Source: Streptomyces sp. NBC_01255
GTDB lineage: Bacteria > Actinomycetota > Actinomycetes > Streptomycetales > Streptomycetaceae
Assembly: GCF_036226445.1 (NCBI RefSeq)
Contig: NZ_CP108475.1
Location: 74,004-138,003 of the forward strand
Reading direction: 5' to 3'
DNA: 64,000 nucleotides
Shown: piece after piece, positions 33,593-42,396 of the stretch
How positions within the stretch are numbered: the first letter of the stretch is position 1
Layout of the letters: each line of letters starts with the position of its first letter
The notes under the pieces: model-generated
What the model was told of the DNA's origin: nothing
What the model saw: the letters and a program-made list of their open reading frames with translations, nothing else
The model's database searches: none
Position numbers and translations under genes: made by a program

Positions 33593-34717
33593 ATGCGCCT
33601 CGCCTTCTTCAACGGTCCCGTCCAGAACGGCGACTTCACCTTCGCCGACAAGCCCGGCAAGGCCGTCGGCATACGCGCGGCCGCCGCCCTGAACGCCCTC
33701 CTCGGTGAGCCCGCGGTCCCCCACCTGTGGAACACGGTCACCCTCGAAGGGGACCTGCGGCACCAGACGGAACCGGCCGCCGGCACGGACAGGCATCAGC
33801 ACGAACAGGCCCGCATACGCGCGAAGTACCCCGAGGGCCTGCTGCCCGCCGCAGGAGTGCTCACCGACGCGGACCCGGCAGTCGCCCGCCTCGCCCACGA
33901 CATGATCCGTGACCGGCTCGAGGCGGGCGTCCTGAGCGTGGAGAGGACGGCCACCGTGGTGTGCTCGTCCTGCGATCACATGGCGGGCATCGGCTCGCTC
34001 GCCTGCAAGGCATGCGGCAGCACCGAACTGGCGGAGGCGCTCGCGCCCCAGCTGACGGCCCGCAGACCCGCCGGCGCCCCGGTCCTGGGCCCGGACGATG
34101 TTCACGGGCGCCGCCTGGCGCACCTGGAGAACATCGCCCGCAACGTCCCCGACCAGCTCATCCTCTCCCGCACCCGCGCGCACGGAATCAGCCTGTCGCC
34201 GTTCGGACTGACCGGGACGGTGCTCGACCCCCGTGCCGCTCTTCACATCGCGATCCTGGCCGCGGCCGGGCCGCACGGCGCCGAGCACGCCGTCATGCTG
34301 GCCACCGAGACCGCCGCCGCGCACGTCGCCGCCTACGGCCTGCCGTTCAGGAGCCACGGCGGCATCCGGCTGGGCTACGCCGTCCACGGGAAGGTTCCCT
34401 ACGGCGACCCTCTGCTCGGCCGGCTCTACGAGGTCCACCGGCTGGGCGACGCGCAGCGCACGCTCTTCGAGTCGTGGTTCCTGCCGCTGTACGCGATGCG
34501 TGAGCGGGGCGGCATCCACCCCGGCAAGCTGCCCGCGCTGGTGAAGTTCTTCCGCCGGATCTCCCTGGCCCCCTCCGGCTCGGAAACCGAAGGCCGTGCT
34601 GGCGACGTGCGGCGTGCGGTGCGCAGCGGGGACATGGGCTGGCTGATGGACGCGCGTACGGTGACACATCTGCTTCCCGCCTTCCCCGGCCGGGACGCCG
34701 TCGGCCGGCGGCGGTGA
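33593..34717 (+). CDS. zinc-ribbon enzyme-like protein, possibly related to class I tRNA ligases, 374 aa
   Basis: ATG 33593 with AAGGGGA upstream. CSSCDHMAGIGSLACKACGS near residues 124-143 is a four-cysteine zinc knuckle placed as in the connective region of methionyl-type synthetases; ILSRTRAHGISL and the FFNGPVQNGDF start also recall that fold, but no HIGH or KMSKS motif is visible. I therefore give only a tentative link. Co-transcribed with the histidine phosphatase. Confidence 0.45.
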   Translation: MRLAFFNGPVQNGDFTFADKPGKAVGIRAAAALNALLGEPAVPHLWNTVTLEGDLRHQTEPAAGTDRHQHEQARIRAKYPEGLLPAAGVLTDADPAVARLAHDMIRDRLEAGVLSVERTATVVCSSCDHMAGIGSLACKACGSTELAEALAPQLTARRPAGAPVLGPDDVHGRRLAHLENIARNVPDQLILSRTRAHGISLSPFGLTGTVLDPRAALHIAILAAAGPHGAEHAVMLATETAAAHVAAYGLPFRSHGGIRLGYAVHGKVPYGDPLLGRLYEVHRLGDAQRTLFESWFLPLYAMRERGGIHPGKLPALVKFFRRISLAPSGSETEGRAGDVRRAVRSGDMGWLMDARTVTHLLPAFPGRDAVGRRR

Positions 34718-34788
34718 ACCTGGCCGACCCGGCAGCGTCGCCCTTGAGAGCGATGGGTGTTCCTCGAAAGTAGGGACGCCCCGATACC

Positions 34789-34880
34789 CTGTCAACACAG
34801 TTCGCATCTGCCCTGTCACCGGTGGCCGGTTCTCAGCAACCCACGCTGTCAATACAGTTGAAGTCCTGGCTTGACACAGG
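34789..34880. promoter_or_regulatory. repeated CTGTCAANACAG operator ahead of the GntR gene
   Basis: CTGTCAACACAG (34789-34800) and CTGTCAATACAG (34846-34857) are near-identical palindromic sites; CTTGACACAG (34870-34879) is a related inverted half-site and includes a TTGACA. Spacing and palindromy fit GntR-type autoregulation. Confidence 0.65.
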
Positions 34881-34922
34881 ATCAGGGCGCGAGCCAGGGA
34901 ACGCCGCCGAGTCGGAGGGCAC

Positions 34923-35675
34923 ATGGACGCCAGCACGATCGCAGCGCAACTACGGCAGAAGATCATCGAAGGGGAGTACCCACACGGGAGCAAACTCCCG
35001 ACCGTACGAGACCTCGCAGCAGAGCACGGAGTAAGCCAGCAGACCGTATCCGCCGCCTACACCGCACTGGGCGCGCTCGGCCTGGTCCGCACCGATGCCC
35101 GCAGCGGAACCCGCGTGGCAGCGTCCAAGCAGTCCGACGCCCACCTGGGGACCTTCACGCCCCCGGACCTGTCGGTCGCCCAGGCGTGGAAGCCCACCGC
35201 CCAAGGGACCGCGACGGAGGAGACGACGCTGGTGCGCCAGCTCGACGCGCCGGCCCAGATGACAGCGTGGGGCATCACCGAGGGCACGACCGTCGTCGAA
35301 CGCACCCGCATCCGGTCGGTCGACGGTGTGCCCGTGCAGCACAAGATGACGCTGATGCCGTACGAGATCGCGGCCAAGGTGCCCGACGGGTACGAAGGCA
35401 CCCCGCCGATGCTCACCCCCGCCGGGGAGACGTCACCGAAGGCACCAGTCGGCGTACGCGTCGCGGACTGGCTCGGCTGGGACGTCGCAGGCACCGAGTC
35501 AGTGATTACCGCCGAGCCGATGGACGAGACCGTCTGCGCAGCCCTGGGCATCCCGGCCGGTGCGCCCGGCTTCCGGATCGTCGGCATCACCCGCAGCTCC
35601 CGGGGCGGCACCGTCTTCGTGACCATCACCTCGGCACAGCTGCACCACCGCGTCACCTTGAACATCATCGGCTGA
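34923..35675 (+). CDS. GntR/HutC-type transcriptional regulator, 250 aa
   Basis: ATG 34923 after GGAGG-like GGAGGGC. Residues 1-70 are the GntR winged helix (QLRQKIIEGEYPHGSKLPTV, VSQQTVSAAYTALGALG). The C-terminal ~170 residues match a UTRA ligand-binding domain (TVVERTRIRSVDGVPVQ ... GFRIVGITRS). The repeated operator just upstream suggests autoregulation, and its ligand may be a product of the adjacent island. Confidence 0.9.
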   Translation: MDASTIAAQLRQKIIEGEYPHGSKLPTVRDLAAEHGVSQQTVSAAYTALGALGLVRTDARSGTRVAASKQSDAHLGTFTPPDLSVAQAWKPTAQGTATEETTLVRQLDAPAQMTAWGITEGTTVVERTRIRSVDGVPVQHKMTLMPYEIAAKVPDGYEGTPPMLTPAGETSPKAPVGVRVADWLGWDVAGTESVITAEPMDETVCAALGIPAGAPGFRIVGITRSSRGGTVFVTITSAQLHHRVTLNIIG

Positions 35676-35820
35676 ACAAGCCGATACGAGCGCGGTGTCC
35701 CAATGGCATGCCTGGTAGGACGCCGCGCTCGTACCGGCTGGCTCCTACCCCGAACACCGACCCGCATCGCCGGACGGGGCTCCAGGGCATCCGGTGAGTG
35801 GTGACACTCGTTCACACGGT

Positions 35821-36174
35821 ATGAGCACCCCGCAGGGCGGCTTCGCCGCTCCCCAGGACGCCGCGGACGCGATCGTCGACGAGATCCTGCGCCGCCGCAT
35901 CTCCACCGAGGACGCCGGCCGTCAGGGCCGACGGCTCCGTCGGTCCCAGCAGGAGAGCCCCTGGTTCGGCCGCGTTGACGTTGTAGTGCAGATCGAGGCC
36001 GAGGTGGAGGAGCGTGCTCTCCTCGTGGCGCTCGCCCATCTTCTGGAGGGCGGCGACGTGGAGGTGTTCGTCCAGGAGTCCGTCCAGCGCCGCTACCTCA
36101 CCGCCACCACCACCGGGGCGAGCACCGGCGAGATCGTCATCTCCCGCGAAGGCCTCGCCCTCAAGCCCAGCTAA
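35821..36174 (+). CDS. small hypothetical protein, 117 aa
   Basis: ATG 35821 (GTG 35794 is an in-frame alternative); no clear ribosome site, so it may be leaderless. Acidic front (DAADAIVDEILRRRISTEDA) and a beta-like C-terminal half (VDVVVQIEAEVEERALLVAL, GEIVISREGLAL). Unknown family; not linked in an obvious operon. Confidence 0.55.
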   Translation: MSTPQGGFAAPQDAADAIVDEILRRRISTEDAGRQGRRLRRSQQESPWFGRVDVVVQIEAEVEERALLVALAHLLEGGDVEVFVQESVQRRYLTATTTGASTGEIVISREGLALKPS

Positions 36175-36437
36175 CCCCGGCAGGACAGGTGCCTCCTGAG
36201 CGGCGTCTGGCGGCAGGGGTGAAGCGAAGGACTGGGAGTCGGCAGCACGTACAGCGGCTCGGGGTACGGGTCCACGTTGCCCGGCACGTCATCCGATCAG
36301 GAGCGGTCAGGTTCGTCGCCGGTCCGGTCAGTTCCGGTTTTCTCCGGTCCTGGGAGGAGAACGCAGGGAGCTCGACCGTCAAGAGGTCGAAGGCGCACCT
36401 CAAGCGCCTCTGAAACCTCAGATGGAGAGCGACTCAC

Positions 36438-36746
36438 ATGATGTCGTCCTTGGACTGGGCCGGGCTCGTCCCGGCCATCGCGGCCGCCGTGCAGACGGCG
36501 GCCGTCGTGGTGCAGGTGTACTGGGACCGGCGAGAGCGCGGGGCCTGGATGACGCAGCACCCTGTCTTCGGCGAACCCGTGCCCGCGCGCGTCGAGCACG
36601 CGGCGCACGGCTCCCTTTCCGTCCACGTCCAGATCGCCACGCCCCAGGCCTCCGGCGCTTCGGTGTCGGTGATCGTGCGGGTGGGCGAGGCCGGCGGTGC
36701 GGACGGGCAGGCGCTGCCGCCAGCGAAGGAGTACAGCCCGTGGTAG
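36438..36746 (+). CDS. small membrane-anchored protein upstream of the sigma factor, 102 aa
   Basis: ATG 36438 (a second ATG follows at once) with GGAGAG upstream. One N-terminal hydrophobic helix (WAGLVPAIAAAVQTAAVVVQ) then a soluble beta-like part. Its stop overlaps the sigma-factor start, so the two are coupled; a membrane sensor or anti-sigma-like role is possible but unproven. Confidence 0.65.
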   Translation: MMSSLDWAGLVPAIAAAVQTAAVVVQVYWDRRERGAWMTQHPVFGEPVPARVEHAAHGSLSVHVQIATPQASGASVSVIVRVGEAGGADGQALPPAKEYSPW

Positions 36747-37348
36747 CGGGTGACGAGGGTCCGGGGGAGCCCTGCGCGGTCGCCGACGTGGACCTGGTCC
36801 AGCGGCTGCGGGACTGCTACGAGACGTTCATGAAGGCGGAACCGCAAATTCTGCGCAGGAAGACGAACCGTCAGCTCTCGTACCAGGCATGTCAGGACGT
36901 CGCGCACGAGGCGTACCTGAAGGTGGCGAGGAAGGTCATGAACGGCCAGCTGGGGCCCGATGTGCAGCTTGCCGGCTACCTGCGCAGGACGTCGCGGAAT
37001 CTGGCGATCGACACCCTGCGGGCGCAGACGCGGCTGAAGCCGCTGGACGACATCGGGCTCGTCGTGGCGGTCCCTGGTCAGCGGCAGCCGGTCGACGACT
37101 TCGATCCGCTGGAGGAGCTGGTCGTCCCCACGATCGACGCGATGCCGTTGAGCCGACCCCGCAAGGTGGTGCAGCTCCAGAGCCAGGGCCTGAACGACAC
37201 GCAGATCTCCAAGGTCCTGGGCATAGGCGCGGACCGCGTTCACCGGGACCGGTACATGGCCGTGATCGAGCTGCGTGGCCGGCTCGGCGGATACATCCGG
37301 GACGGGCACCGGAAGAAGAAGACACGACGCGTGGAGAAGGAAGGATGA
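36740..37348 (+). CDS. sigma-70 family RNA polymerase sigma factor, 202 aa
   Basis: GTG 36740 has AAGGAG eight bases upstream. ACQDVAHEAYLKVARK and GYLRRTSRNLAIDTLRAQTR are region 2-like helices (core binding and -10 recognition); LSRPRKVVQLQSQGLNDTQI and KVLGIGADRVHRDRY form the region 4 HTH for -35 recognition. Size fits an ECF-like sigma factor. It probably directs its own operon, with the IclR-like gene coupled by ATGA. Confidence 0.85.
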   Translation: MVAGDEGPGEPCAVADVDLVQRLRDCYETFMKAEPQILRRKTNRQLSYQACQDVAHEAYLKVARKVMNGQLGPDVQLAGYLRRTSRNLAIDTLRAQTRLKPLDDIGLVVAVPGQRQPVDDFDPLEELVVPTIDAMPLSRPRKVVQLQSQGLNDTQISKVLGIGADRVHRDRYMAVIELRGRLGGYIRDGHRKKKTRRVEKEG

Positions 37349-39027
37349 GGGCTGTGAGCCGCTTCAACGAGGACAGCGGCGGCCGCCCGGCGCCGGAGGC
37401 CCGGGCCGAGCTCTGGACGCTCATCGACCGGCTCGCCGGGCCACCGGACTTCTGGGACCGCCCGGACGGCGACTTCGGATCCCTGACCCGCCTGTACGGC
37501 CTGGACGTAGAGGAGCGGGAGCGGGCGAACTCGCTGTACCGGCTCGGCTCCAAGGCGCTCGGCCGGGGCGAGCTGCCCGCCGCGGCCGACTGGCTCGGCG
37601 AGGCGGCCTCGGCAGGGCACCCGGGAGCGCTGTTCCGTCTCGCCCTGGTCGTGCTGCGGGCCCGCGCCGGGTCCGCGGACGACGCGTGGTTCCTCGTCGA
37701 CGAAGCCGCTCGCCACGGACACGGCGACGCCAAACGGCTGCTCGCCGCGGCCGCCGGCCGCTTCCCCTCCACCAGTGCACCGGCGCCGCCCGAGGACCCG
37801 TCCTTCTTCGAGGAGCTCCGCGGCCTGCTGGATATGCCCCTCCACCTGCTTCAGCCGGACCCGCACCCGGCCCTGCCCGATCCCGGGCGGCAGCCCGGCA
37901 CCGCTCCGGAGGCCTCCTTGGCCGCCGAGCCACAAGACGAGGACGGGCAGCCGGGAGGGACCGGACTCGTTCTCGTTCCCGCCCCCGTACTGCCCACCCC
38001 GTACGGACCCGCCCCGCGCCCTCGCTCGGCGACGGATACCGGTCGGCCCCGGCTGACCGCCCTCGCCGGCGGACTGGCCCTGCCCATGCCCGACCTGAGC
38101 TCCACAGCCCCCGCGCGCCCCCAAGTCGTACACGGTTCCATCGACTCCCGCGGCGAGCCGTGGTGGTCGGCCAGCGCCCTGCGCCCGGCCGTCCTCACCG
38201 ACATGGCACGCCACAGCACCACCCCAGCCCTCGTCCCGGCACGGTGGCAGACCACGCAACGAGCACGCGACATGCTCCTGCTCATCCACGAGGCCGACGG
38301 CATCGACACCCGCACCCTCGCCCGGCGGACCCGGATGCCGATGAACTCCGCGGTCCGGCTGCTGGACTGGCTCCGCGGCGAGCGGTTCATCGACACCGTC
38401 GCGGGCGCCCACTTCCCCGGAGATCTGATGGCCCTGGCCACGCGCGCCGACCCGGACCACTCGCTCCTCAAAGACACGCTCGCCTCTCTGCGCGACGAGC
38501 TCGGCGCGGCCGTCTACCTCAGCACCTACACCGACGGCGAGATCACGGTCCGGGAGTCCGCGTTCAGCACGAGCGCACCCCCCGTTGAGGAGGTGGCCCC
38601 GTTCAGCGGCACCGGGCACGCGAGCGCCAACGGCAAGAGCCTCCTGGCCCAGCTGGACTTCGACTCCCGCATGGACCACCTCACTCGCTACCCCTCGGTC
38701 CAGCTCACCGGCCGCACCATCACCAACCCGCGTACGCTCATCGAGGAACTCGACGGACCCGGCCCCCACTCCGCCCAGTTCGACCTCCTTGAGTACTCGG
38801 ACACGGTGCTCTGCGTCGCCTTCTCCCTCGGCCTGCCCGGCCGGGCCTCCAGCGTCGCCCTCTCTCTGCCCGTCCACGAGCACCTACGCCTCATCGACAC
38901 CGCCACCATCCTCAGCCGACGCGCCACCGGCCTCCTCCTGGTCCACCTGCTCGGCGACGGCATTCAGGAGAACGCGGGGAGCGCATGGCCACAGGCAGAA
39001 CCTCGACGCCGACGCGCCTTGCCGTAG
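37345..39027 (+). CDS. Sel1-like/HTH/IclR-effector fusion regulator, 560 aa
   Basis: ATG 37345 overlaps the sigma stop. Residues 60-135 look like Sel1/TPR helices (LYRLGSKALGRGELPAAADW, HPGALFRLALVVLRARAG); 140-290 is a proline-rich linker; 300-375 an IclR-type HTH (DGIDTRTLARRTRMPMNSAV); 375-550 an IclR ligand domain (SGTGHASANGKSLLAQL). A sigma factor coupled to an IclR-type sensor is an unusual unit and may form a signal-responsive switch. Confidence 0.8.
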   Translation: MRAVSRFNEDSGGRPAPEARAELWTLIDRLAGPPDFWDRPDGDFGSLTRLYGLDVEERERANSLYRLGSKALGRGELPAAADWLGEAASAGHPGALFRLALVVLRARAGSADDAWFLVDEAARHGHGDAKRLLAAAAGRFPSTSAPAPPEDPSFFEELRGLLDMPLHLLQPDPHPALPDPGRQPGTAPEASLAAEPQDEDGQPGGTGLVLVPAPVLPTPYGPAPRPRSATDTGRPRLTALAGGLALPMPDLSSTAPARPQVVHGSIDSRGEPWWSASALRPAVLTDMARHSTTPALVPARWQTTQRARDMLLLIHEADGIDTRTLARRTRMPMNSAVRLLDWLRGERFIDTVAGAHFPGDLMALATRADPDHSLLKDTLASLRDELGAAVYLSTYTDGEITVRESAFSTSAPPVEEVAPFSGTGHASANGKSLLAQLDFDSRMDHLTRYPSVQLTGRTITNPRTLIEELDGPGPHSAQFDLLEYSDTVLCVAFSLGLPGRASSVALSLPVHEHLRLIDTATILSRRATGLLLVHLLGDGIQENAGSAWPQAEPRRRRALP

Positions 39028-39511
39028 GGGGCGCGTCTGGGCCTGGTGGTAGCGCGCGCCGCTGGACGCAGCGGCATGCCCGGCGCACTGGGGGGACCCG
39101 GCTGCATCCGCTCTCTGGGGTGGTGCCCGGCGGCGGCATCGGCTTCAAGGATGGGCGCTGCCGGGCTCCGTCAGGGTGCCACGGGGCACTGACACGGCCG
39201 TCTAGGACGGCTGGGTATGGCGGCGCGCCGGTGGCCTCCCGTGGGGAGCCGGGAGGCGGGCGCGGCCCGGCCCCCGCGGGGTGACACGGGGCCGGGCCGG
39301 CGGCCGCGCACCGCAGGAACGGGGCTGCGGGGGCCGCTTGCTGTTCACCCTGCCACCGGGCCGGTCAGGTACGCCAGGGTCCTGCACGAACCGGCCCCGG
39401 CATATGCCTTCCGGTCCTCGTACGCACACGTGGAGAACGACGAACGGGAGCTGGCCACGTGGCAGACCGCCAGACAGCGGGGCTTGGCGCCCGCAACGTC
39501 AGTCGCCTGTC
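39028..39511. other. gene-free interval with a GC-rich hairpin
   Basis: No supported gene. A hairpin GGCCCGGCCCC (39264-39274) with its complement at 39288-39298 may end the sigma/IclR transcript. Confidence 0.5.
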
Positions 39512-39799
39512 TTAGAGGATGAAGACGCTCTGGGCGGTCTCAGTGTTGTACGTCTCGCCCGGGTACACGAGCCACTCCACCTGACCAGTGCAATCGGGGC
39601 CTGAGTGGACCTCTGCGATCGCATCGGTGTGGTTGGCCACCGACGAGGGGAACCAGTCGATCGGGTAGCAACCACTCGGGTTCTCGTACGCGGCGCCATT
39701 CACGGTGAGGACGCCTTCCGCAGCTGAGGCGGAAGAGGGAAGGGTCACCGCGAGAAGCGTTGCTGCGACGAGCGCGAAGGTCATACGGCGGGTTTTCAT
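39512..39799 (-). CDS. small secreted protein, 95 aa
   Basis: ATG 39799. A classic signal peptide (MKTRRMTFALVAATLLAVTL, then PSSASA-AEG cleavage) precedes a ~68-residue mature part with two cysteines (GCYPIDW, PDCTGQ), likely a disulphide. The mature sequence is beta-like. Secreted outside the membrane; function unknown. The neighbour on the same strand is also secreted. Confidence 0.8.
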   Translation of the reverse strand: MKTRRMTFALVAATLLAVTLPSSASAAEGVLTVNGAAYENPSGCYPIDWFPSSVANHTDAIAEVHSGPDCTGQVEWLVYPGETYNTETAQSVFIL

Positions 39800-40054
39800 G
39801 ATCCGCTCAACGTCCGGAGCGCGCTGAGGTCACGGTCCGTCACGGCAGACGAAGCCAGGTCAGTGCGGCAACGGCAGACGCGTGGTGCCGTCCCCTGACG
39901 AGGAGGCCTTCGGATGCACCGTCGTCAACGAGCCCGTCACCGTCGGCGTGACCGTGTAGCTCGTCCCGGTGAACTCCGGCCTTGGCCCGCTGGCGGTGCC
40001 GCTACGGTGAGGCGTGGGAGGTCGAACCGGTTGGTCAAACTGAAGTACCTCCCG

Positions 40055-40082
40055 TGTGCCCCACGCTCCGGTGTGGGGCACA
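40055..40082 (-). terminator. hairpin after the HNH nuclease gene
   Basis: TGTGCCCCAC pairs with GTGGGGCACA around an 8-base loop, 23 bp beyond the stop on the minus strand. Confidence 0.6.
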
Positions 40083-40104
40083 GTGCGTTCCCGGGCCGGG
40101 ACGG

Positions 40105-40785
40105 CTACGGGGCGGGCGTGTAGTGGACGACGGTCGTCTCGCAGGCCTCCGCGTACACGGCCAGGGCATCGGCCTCGCCCTGGTCGACCGTGAGGCCCCA
40201 GCGGAGCTTGGTGGCGACCCACTCGGAGATGTACCGGCAGTGGGTGTCGGGGAGCGGCGGCATCCAGTGCTGCGGGTCCTGGTCGCTCTTGGAGCGGTTG
40301 GAGCGGGCGGTGACTGCGACGAGGGATGCGTCGGCGCCTTGGTCGTTCGCGTACGCCTCGCGCCGTGCTGCATCCCAGGCGGAGGCCCCGGAGTCCCAGG
40401 CCTCGGCCAGGGGCACGAGGTGGTCAAGGTCCAGCTTGCCCGGGTCAGTGACGAACTGGCCGTCGTAGTAGCTCAGCCACTTGCCCCCGGACAGCTTGCA
40501 CTTGTCTCCGACCTCGGGTGACTCGATCGCCTCTGCCAGGAGCACCTCTGCCCTCGTGCTACAGCCGTCTGCCAGGAGGCCGGCGTTCCAGTGCTTGAAC
40601 TGCGATTCCCGCTGGTAGCCGGTGCGGTCCTCGACTGCGATCGGGATCTGCTCGACCGCGTCGGCCACGTTGAGGACCTCGGCGGCCGCAGGAGCTGTGG
40701 GTGCCGCGGCCGCTGCCGAGGGCAGGGCGAGCGGGGTCAGGAGAAGAGAGAGCGCGGCAACACCGCGGAGCATGTTCTTGATCAC
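40105..40785 (-). CDS. secreted HNH-family nuclease, 226 aa
   Basis: GTG 40785 (or ATG 40773) gives a signal peptide (LRGVAALSLLLTPLALPSAA, then an Ala-rich cleavage site). LDLDHLVPLAEAWDSGA has the HNH Asp121-His122 and RSNRSKSDQDPQHW supplies Asn163 and following polar residues, as in DUF1524/HNH secreted nucleases of actinobacteria. Two cysteine pairs may form disulphides. Likely degrades extracellular DNA or RNA. Confidence 0.87.
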   Translation of the reverse strand: MIKNMLRGVAALSLLLTPLALPSAAAAAPTAPAAAEVLNVADAVEQIPIAVEDRTGYQRESQFKHWNAGLLADGCSTRAEVLLAEAIESPEVGDKCKLSGGKWLSYYDGQFVTDPGKLDLDHLVPLAEAWDSGASAWDAARREAYANDQGADASLVAVTARSNRSKSDQDPQHWMPPLPDTHCRYISEWVATKLRWGLTVDQGEADALAVYAEACETTVVHYTPAP

Positions 40786-41141
40786 GAACGTAAGGAATAG
40801 CGCCTGCAGGACCACTGACGTGCAGGAATTCGGCAGATCGCCTCCCTATGGGGGACGAGGTTCACCGGGGAAACGGTCCTTCGGCGTCGCCTGTCCAAAC
40901 TGCCCTTCGTGAGGGGCCCGGCGCCGCGATCTGGGGGCGAGATCGCGTGCGCTGGGCCGTGGAGGCGGTCCGTCCTGTCGGGTGACGCTCCTCGACGGTA
41001 GAAGAGCCGAAGGGGCTCGGCCTGTTTCGGTAGGCCGTGCGGACCCTTGCCGGGCAGTGCCTCACGCCGAGCGGGTGATCGGCGTGCGCCCGGCCGGAGG
41101 TTCTCCGGTCCCGGCTGTGTCGGCCGGTCGCACAGTGGGGT

Positions 41142-41375
41142 GTGGATGTCGACCAGGTCACCGATGAGCTGTACGGGCTGAAGCCGTCGGACAACTGCGG
41201 GCGGCGAACAGGCAGCAACACCAGCTTGTCACCGCGCTCGCCCGTACGGCCGCTGCTCCGCCCTCGCCGACGTCGGAGTCGCGCCGCGCTCCGCCACTTC
41301 GTACGCGGACTGAGCTACGGCACCGGCCTGAGCATCACTGGTCTGCTCGGCTACCGGATCCAGCAGCTGCTGTGA
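41142..41375 (+). pseudogene. possible gene relic with membrane-like tail, 77 codons
   Basis: GTG 41142. The opening DVDQVTDELYGLKPSD looks like the start of a longer conserved Streptomyces protein but the similarity then fades; shifted by one base the DNA reads LRAANRQQHQLVTALARTAA, close to LRAANRQQDVAAL at 42505-42545. The end (LSYGTGLSITGLLGY) is hydrophobic. Best read as a frameshifted remnant. Confidence 0.35.
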
Positions 41376-41463
41376 CCACCCGCCGCCGGACCCGGCGAAG
41401 GGCATCGGCCGCGCTGGCAACGGCGTGAGGACGGCAGACGGCGTTCAATCGTTCTGACCCATC

Positions 41464-41512
41464 GGTAGGGCCCGGGAAAATCCCGGTGTCCCGGATGCTT
41501 CCGGGCCCTACC
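41464..41512. promoter_or_regulatory. 12-bp inverted repeat overlapping a -10 box
   Basis: GGTAGGGCCCGG (41464-41475) and CCGGGCCCTACC (41501-41512) pair perfectly. The right arm overlaps TACCGT (41509-41514), a -10-like box six bases before the ATG of the next gene, so the gene may be leaderless and repressed here. Confidence 0.5.
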
Positions 41513-41520
41513 GTCAGCCC

Positions 41521-42312
41521 ATGGTCTACAAGTTCGGGGACAACCCCGCTACGCAGAGGCGTGCGCACGCCATCACTCGCCGTCTGCTCGACGAGGCTGC
41601 GGAAGTCGTCGCATCCCACCCTCAGCTGCGCACCGCGCAGCAGGACGTCGCTCACCAGATGCTCGGATGGTGGCAGTTCACGAACCGGACCGCAGACCTG
41701 CTGATGCGCTCGTACGACAGCAAGTTCACGGTCGAGGCGGCCGGTCTGATGCGGAACCTGATCGAGCACGCGCACTGCATGGACTGGCTGGCCGAGCACC
41801 AGGAGGTGGGCCTGCAGGCCATGGAGCACGCTGAGTGGGCGCGGAGGAAGAAGCTGATCGACAACCTCGGCAAGGTGGACTGGCCGGTGCCGTCCGACAT
41901 CGAGGTAGGGGAGGAACCGTCCTACGACTTCGCCGACGAGGACGAGGAGAAGCTCCACCGGAAGCTCAAGGGGCAGATCGGCACGGTCTCCAACCTCGTC
42001 GCATCCCGAGGCATCCGGACCATGTACCCCGTCTACCGCTACCTGTCGTCGTACGCACACGCCTCACTCCAGACCGGCGAGGCGTTCGTGGAGCGCGGGC
42101 CGGGGGCGGCGCCGGCCCTGTACCGGACCGGCAAGGTTGAGGTCAGCGAGTCGCGAACCTGGATCCCGGTGTGCCTGTACGTGGCGGGGACCGCGATGGG
42201 GCAGTTCCTCGTGGGCGAGCCCATGCGCAAGACCCTGGAGAAGGCGGCCTACGACCTGGGCGTCGGGGAGATCGTGGCAGAGCGCATCCGGCTCGAGCTG
42301 AACAACCGATAG
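41521..42312 (+). CDS. DUF5677-like protein, 263 aa
   Basis: ATG 41521. All-helical protein with HQMLGWWQFTNRTADLLMRS, LMRNLIEHAHCMDWLAEH and SSYAHASLQTGE, conserved histidines placed as in DUF5677 (AbiV-like/HEPN-like folds). It is cytoplasmic. DUF5677 proteins are sometimes encoded near defence genes, so a toxin-like or nuclease role is possible, but no catalytic test can be made from sequence. Confidence 0.6.
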   Translation: MVYKFGDNPATQRRAHAITRRLLDEAAEVVASHPQLRTAQQDVAHQMLGWWQFTNRTADLLMRSYDSKFTVEAAGLMRNLIEHAHCMDWLAEHQEVGLQAMEHAEWARRKKLIDNLGKVDWPVPSDIEVGEEPSYDFADEDEEKLHRKLKGQIGTVSNLVASRGIRTMYPVYRYLSSYAHASLQTGEAFVERGPGAAPALYRTGKVEVSESRTWIPVCLYVAGTAMGQFLVGEPMRKTLEKAAYDLGVGEIVAERIRLELNNR

Positions 42313-42396
42313 CCGGTCCGACGACATGCCCGACTACACGGTCCGGCGTGCCCCGAGGAAGCGCAGCCGAATCGGGCGCCGCCGCCAGCTGTTCGA

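Larger units (their letters stand above)
40786..41520. other. mostly gene-free interval with one weak small frame and an inverted repeat
   Basis: Only the doubtful 41142-41375 frame shows any coding character. The right end holds the promoter-overlapping inverted repeat at 41464-41512. Confidence 0.4.

Noticed and set aside
36161..36413. Opposing 74- and 80-codon frames before the sigma operon
   Set aside because: Neither has a ribosome site or a recognisable pattern.
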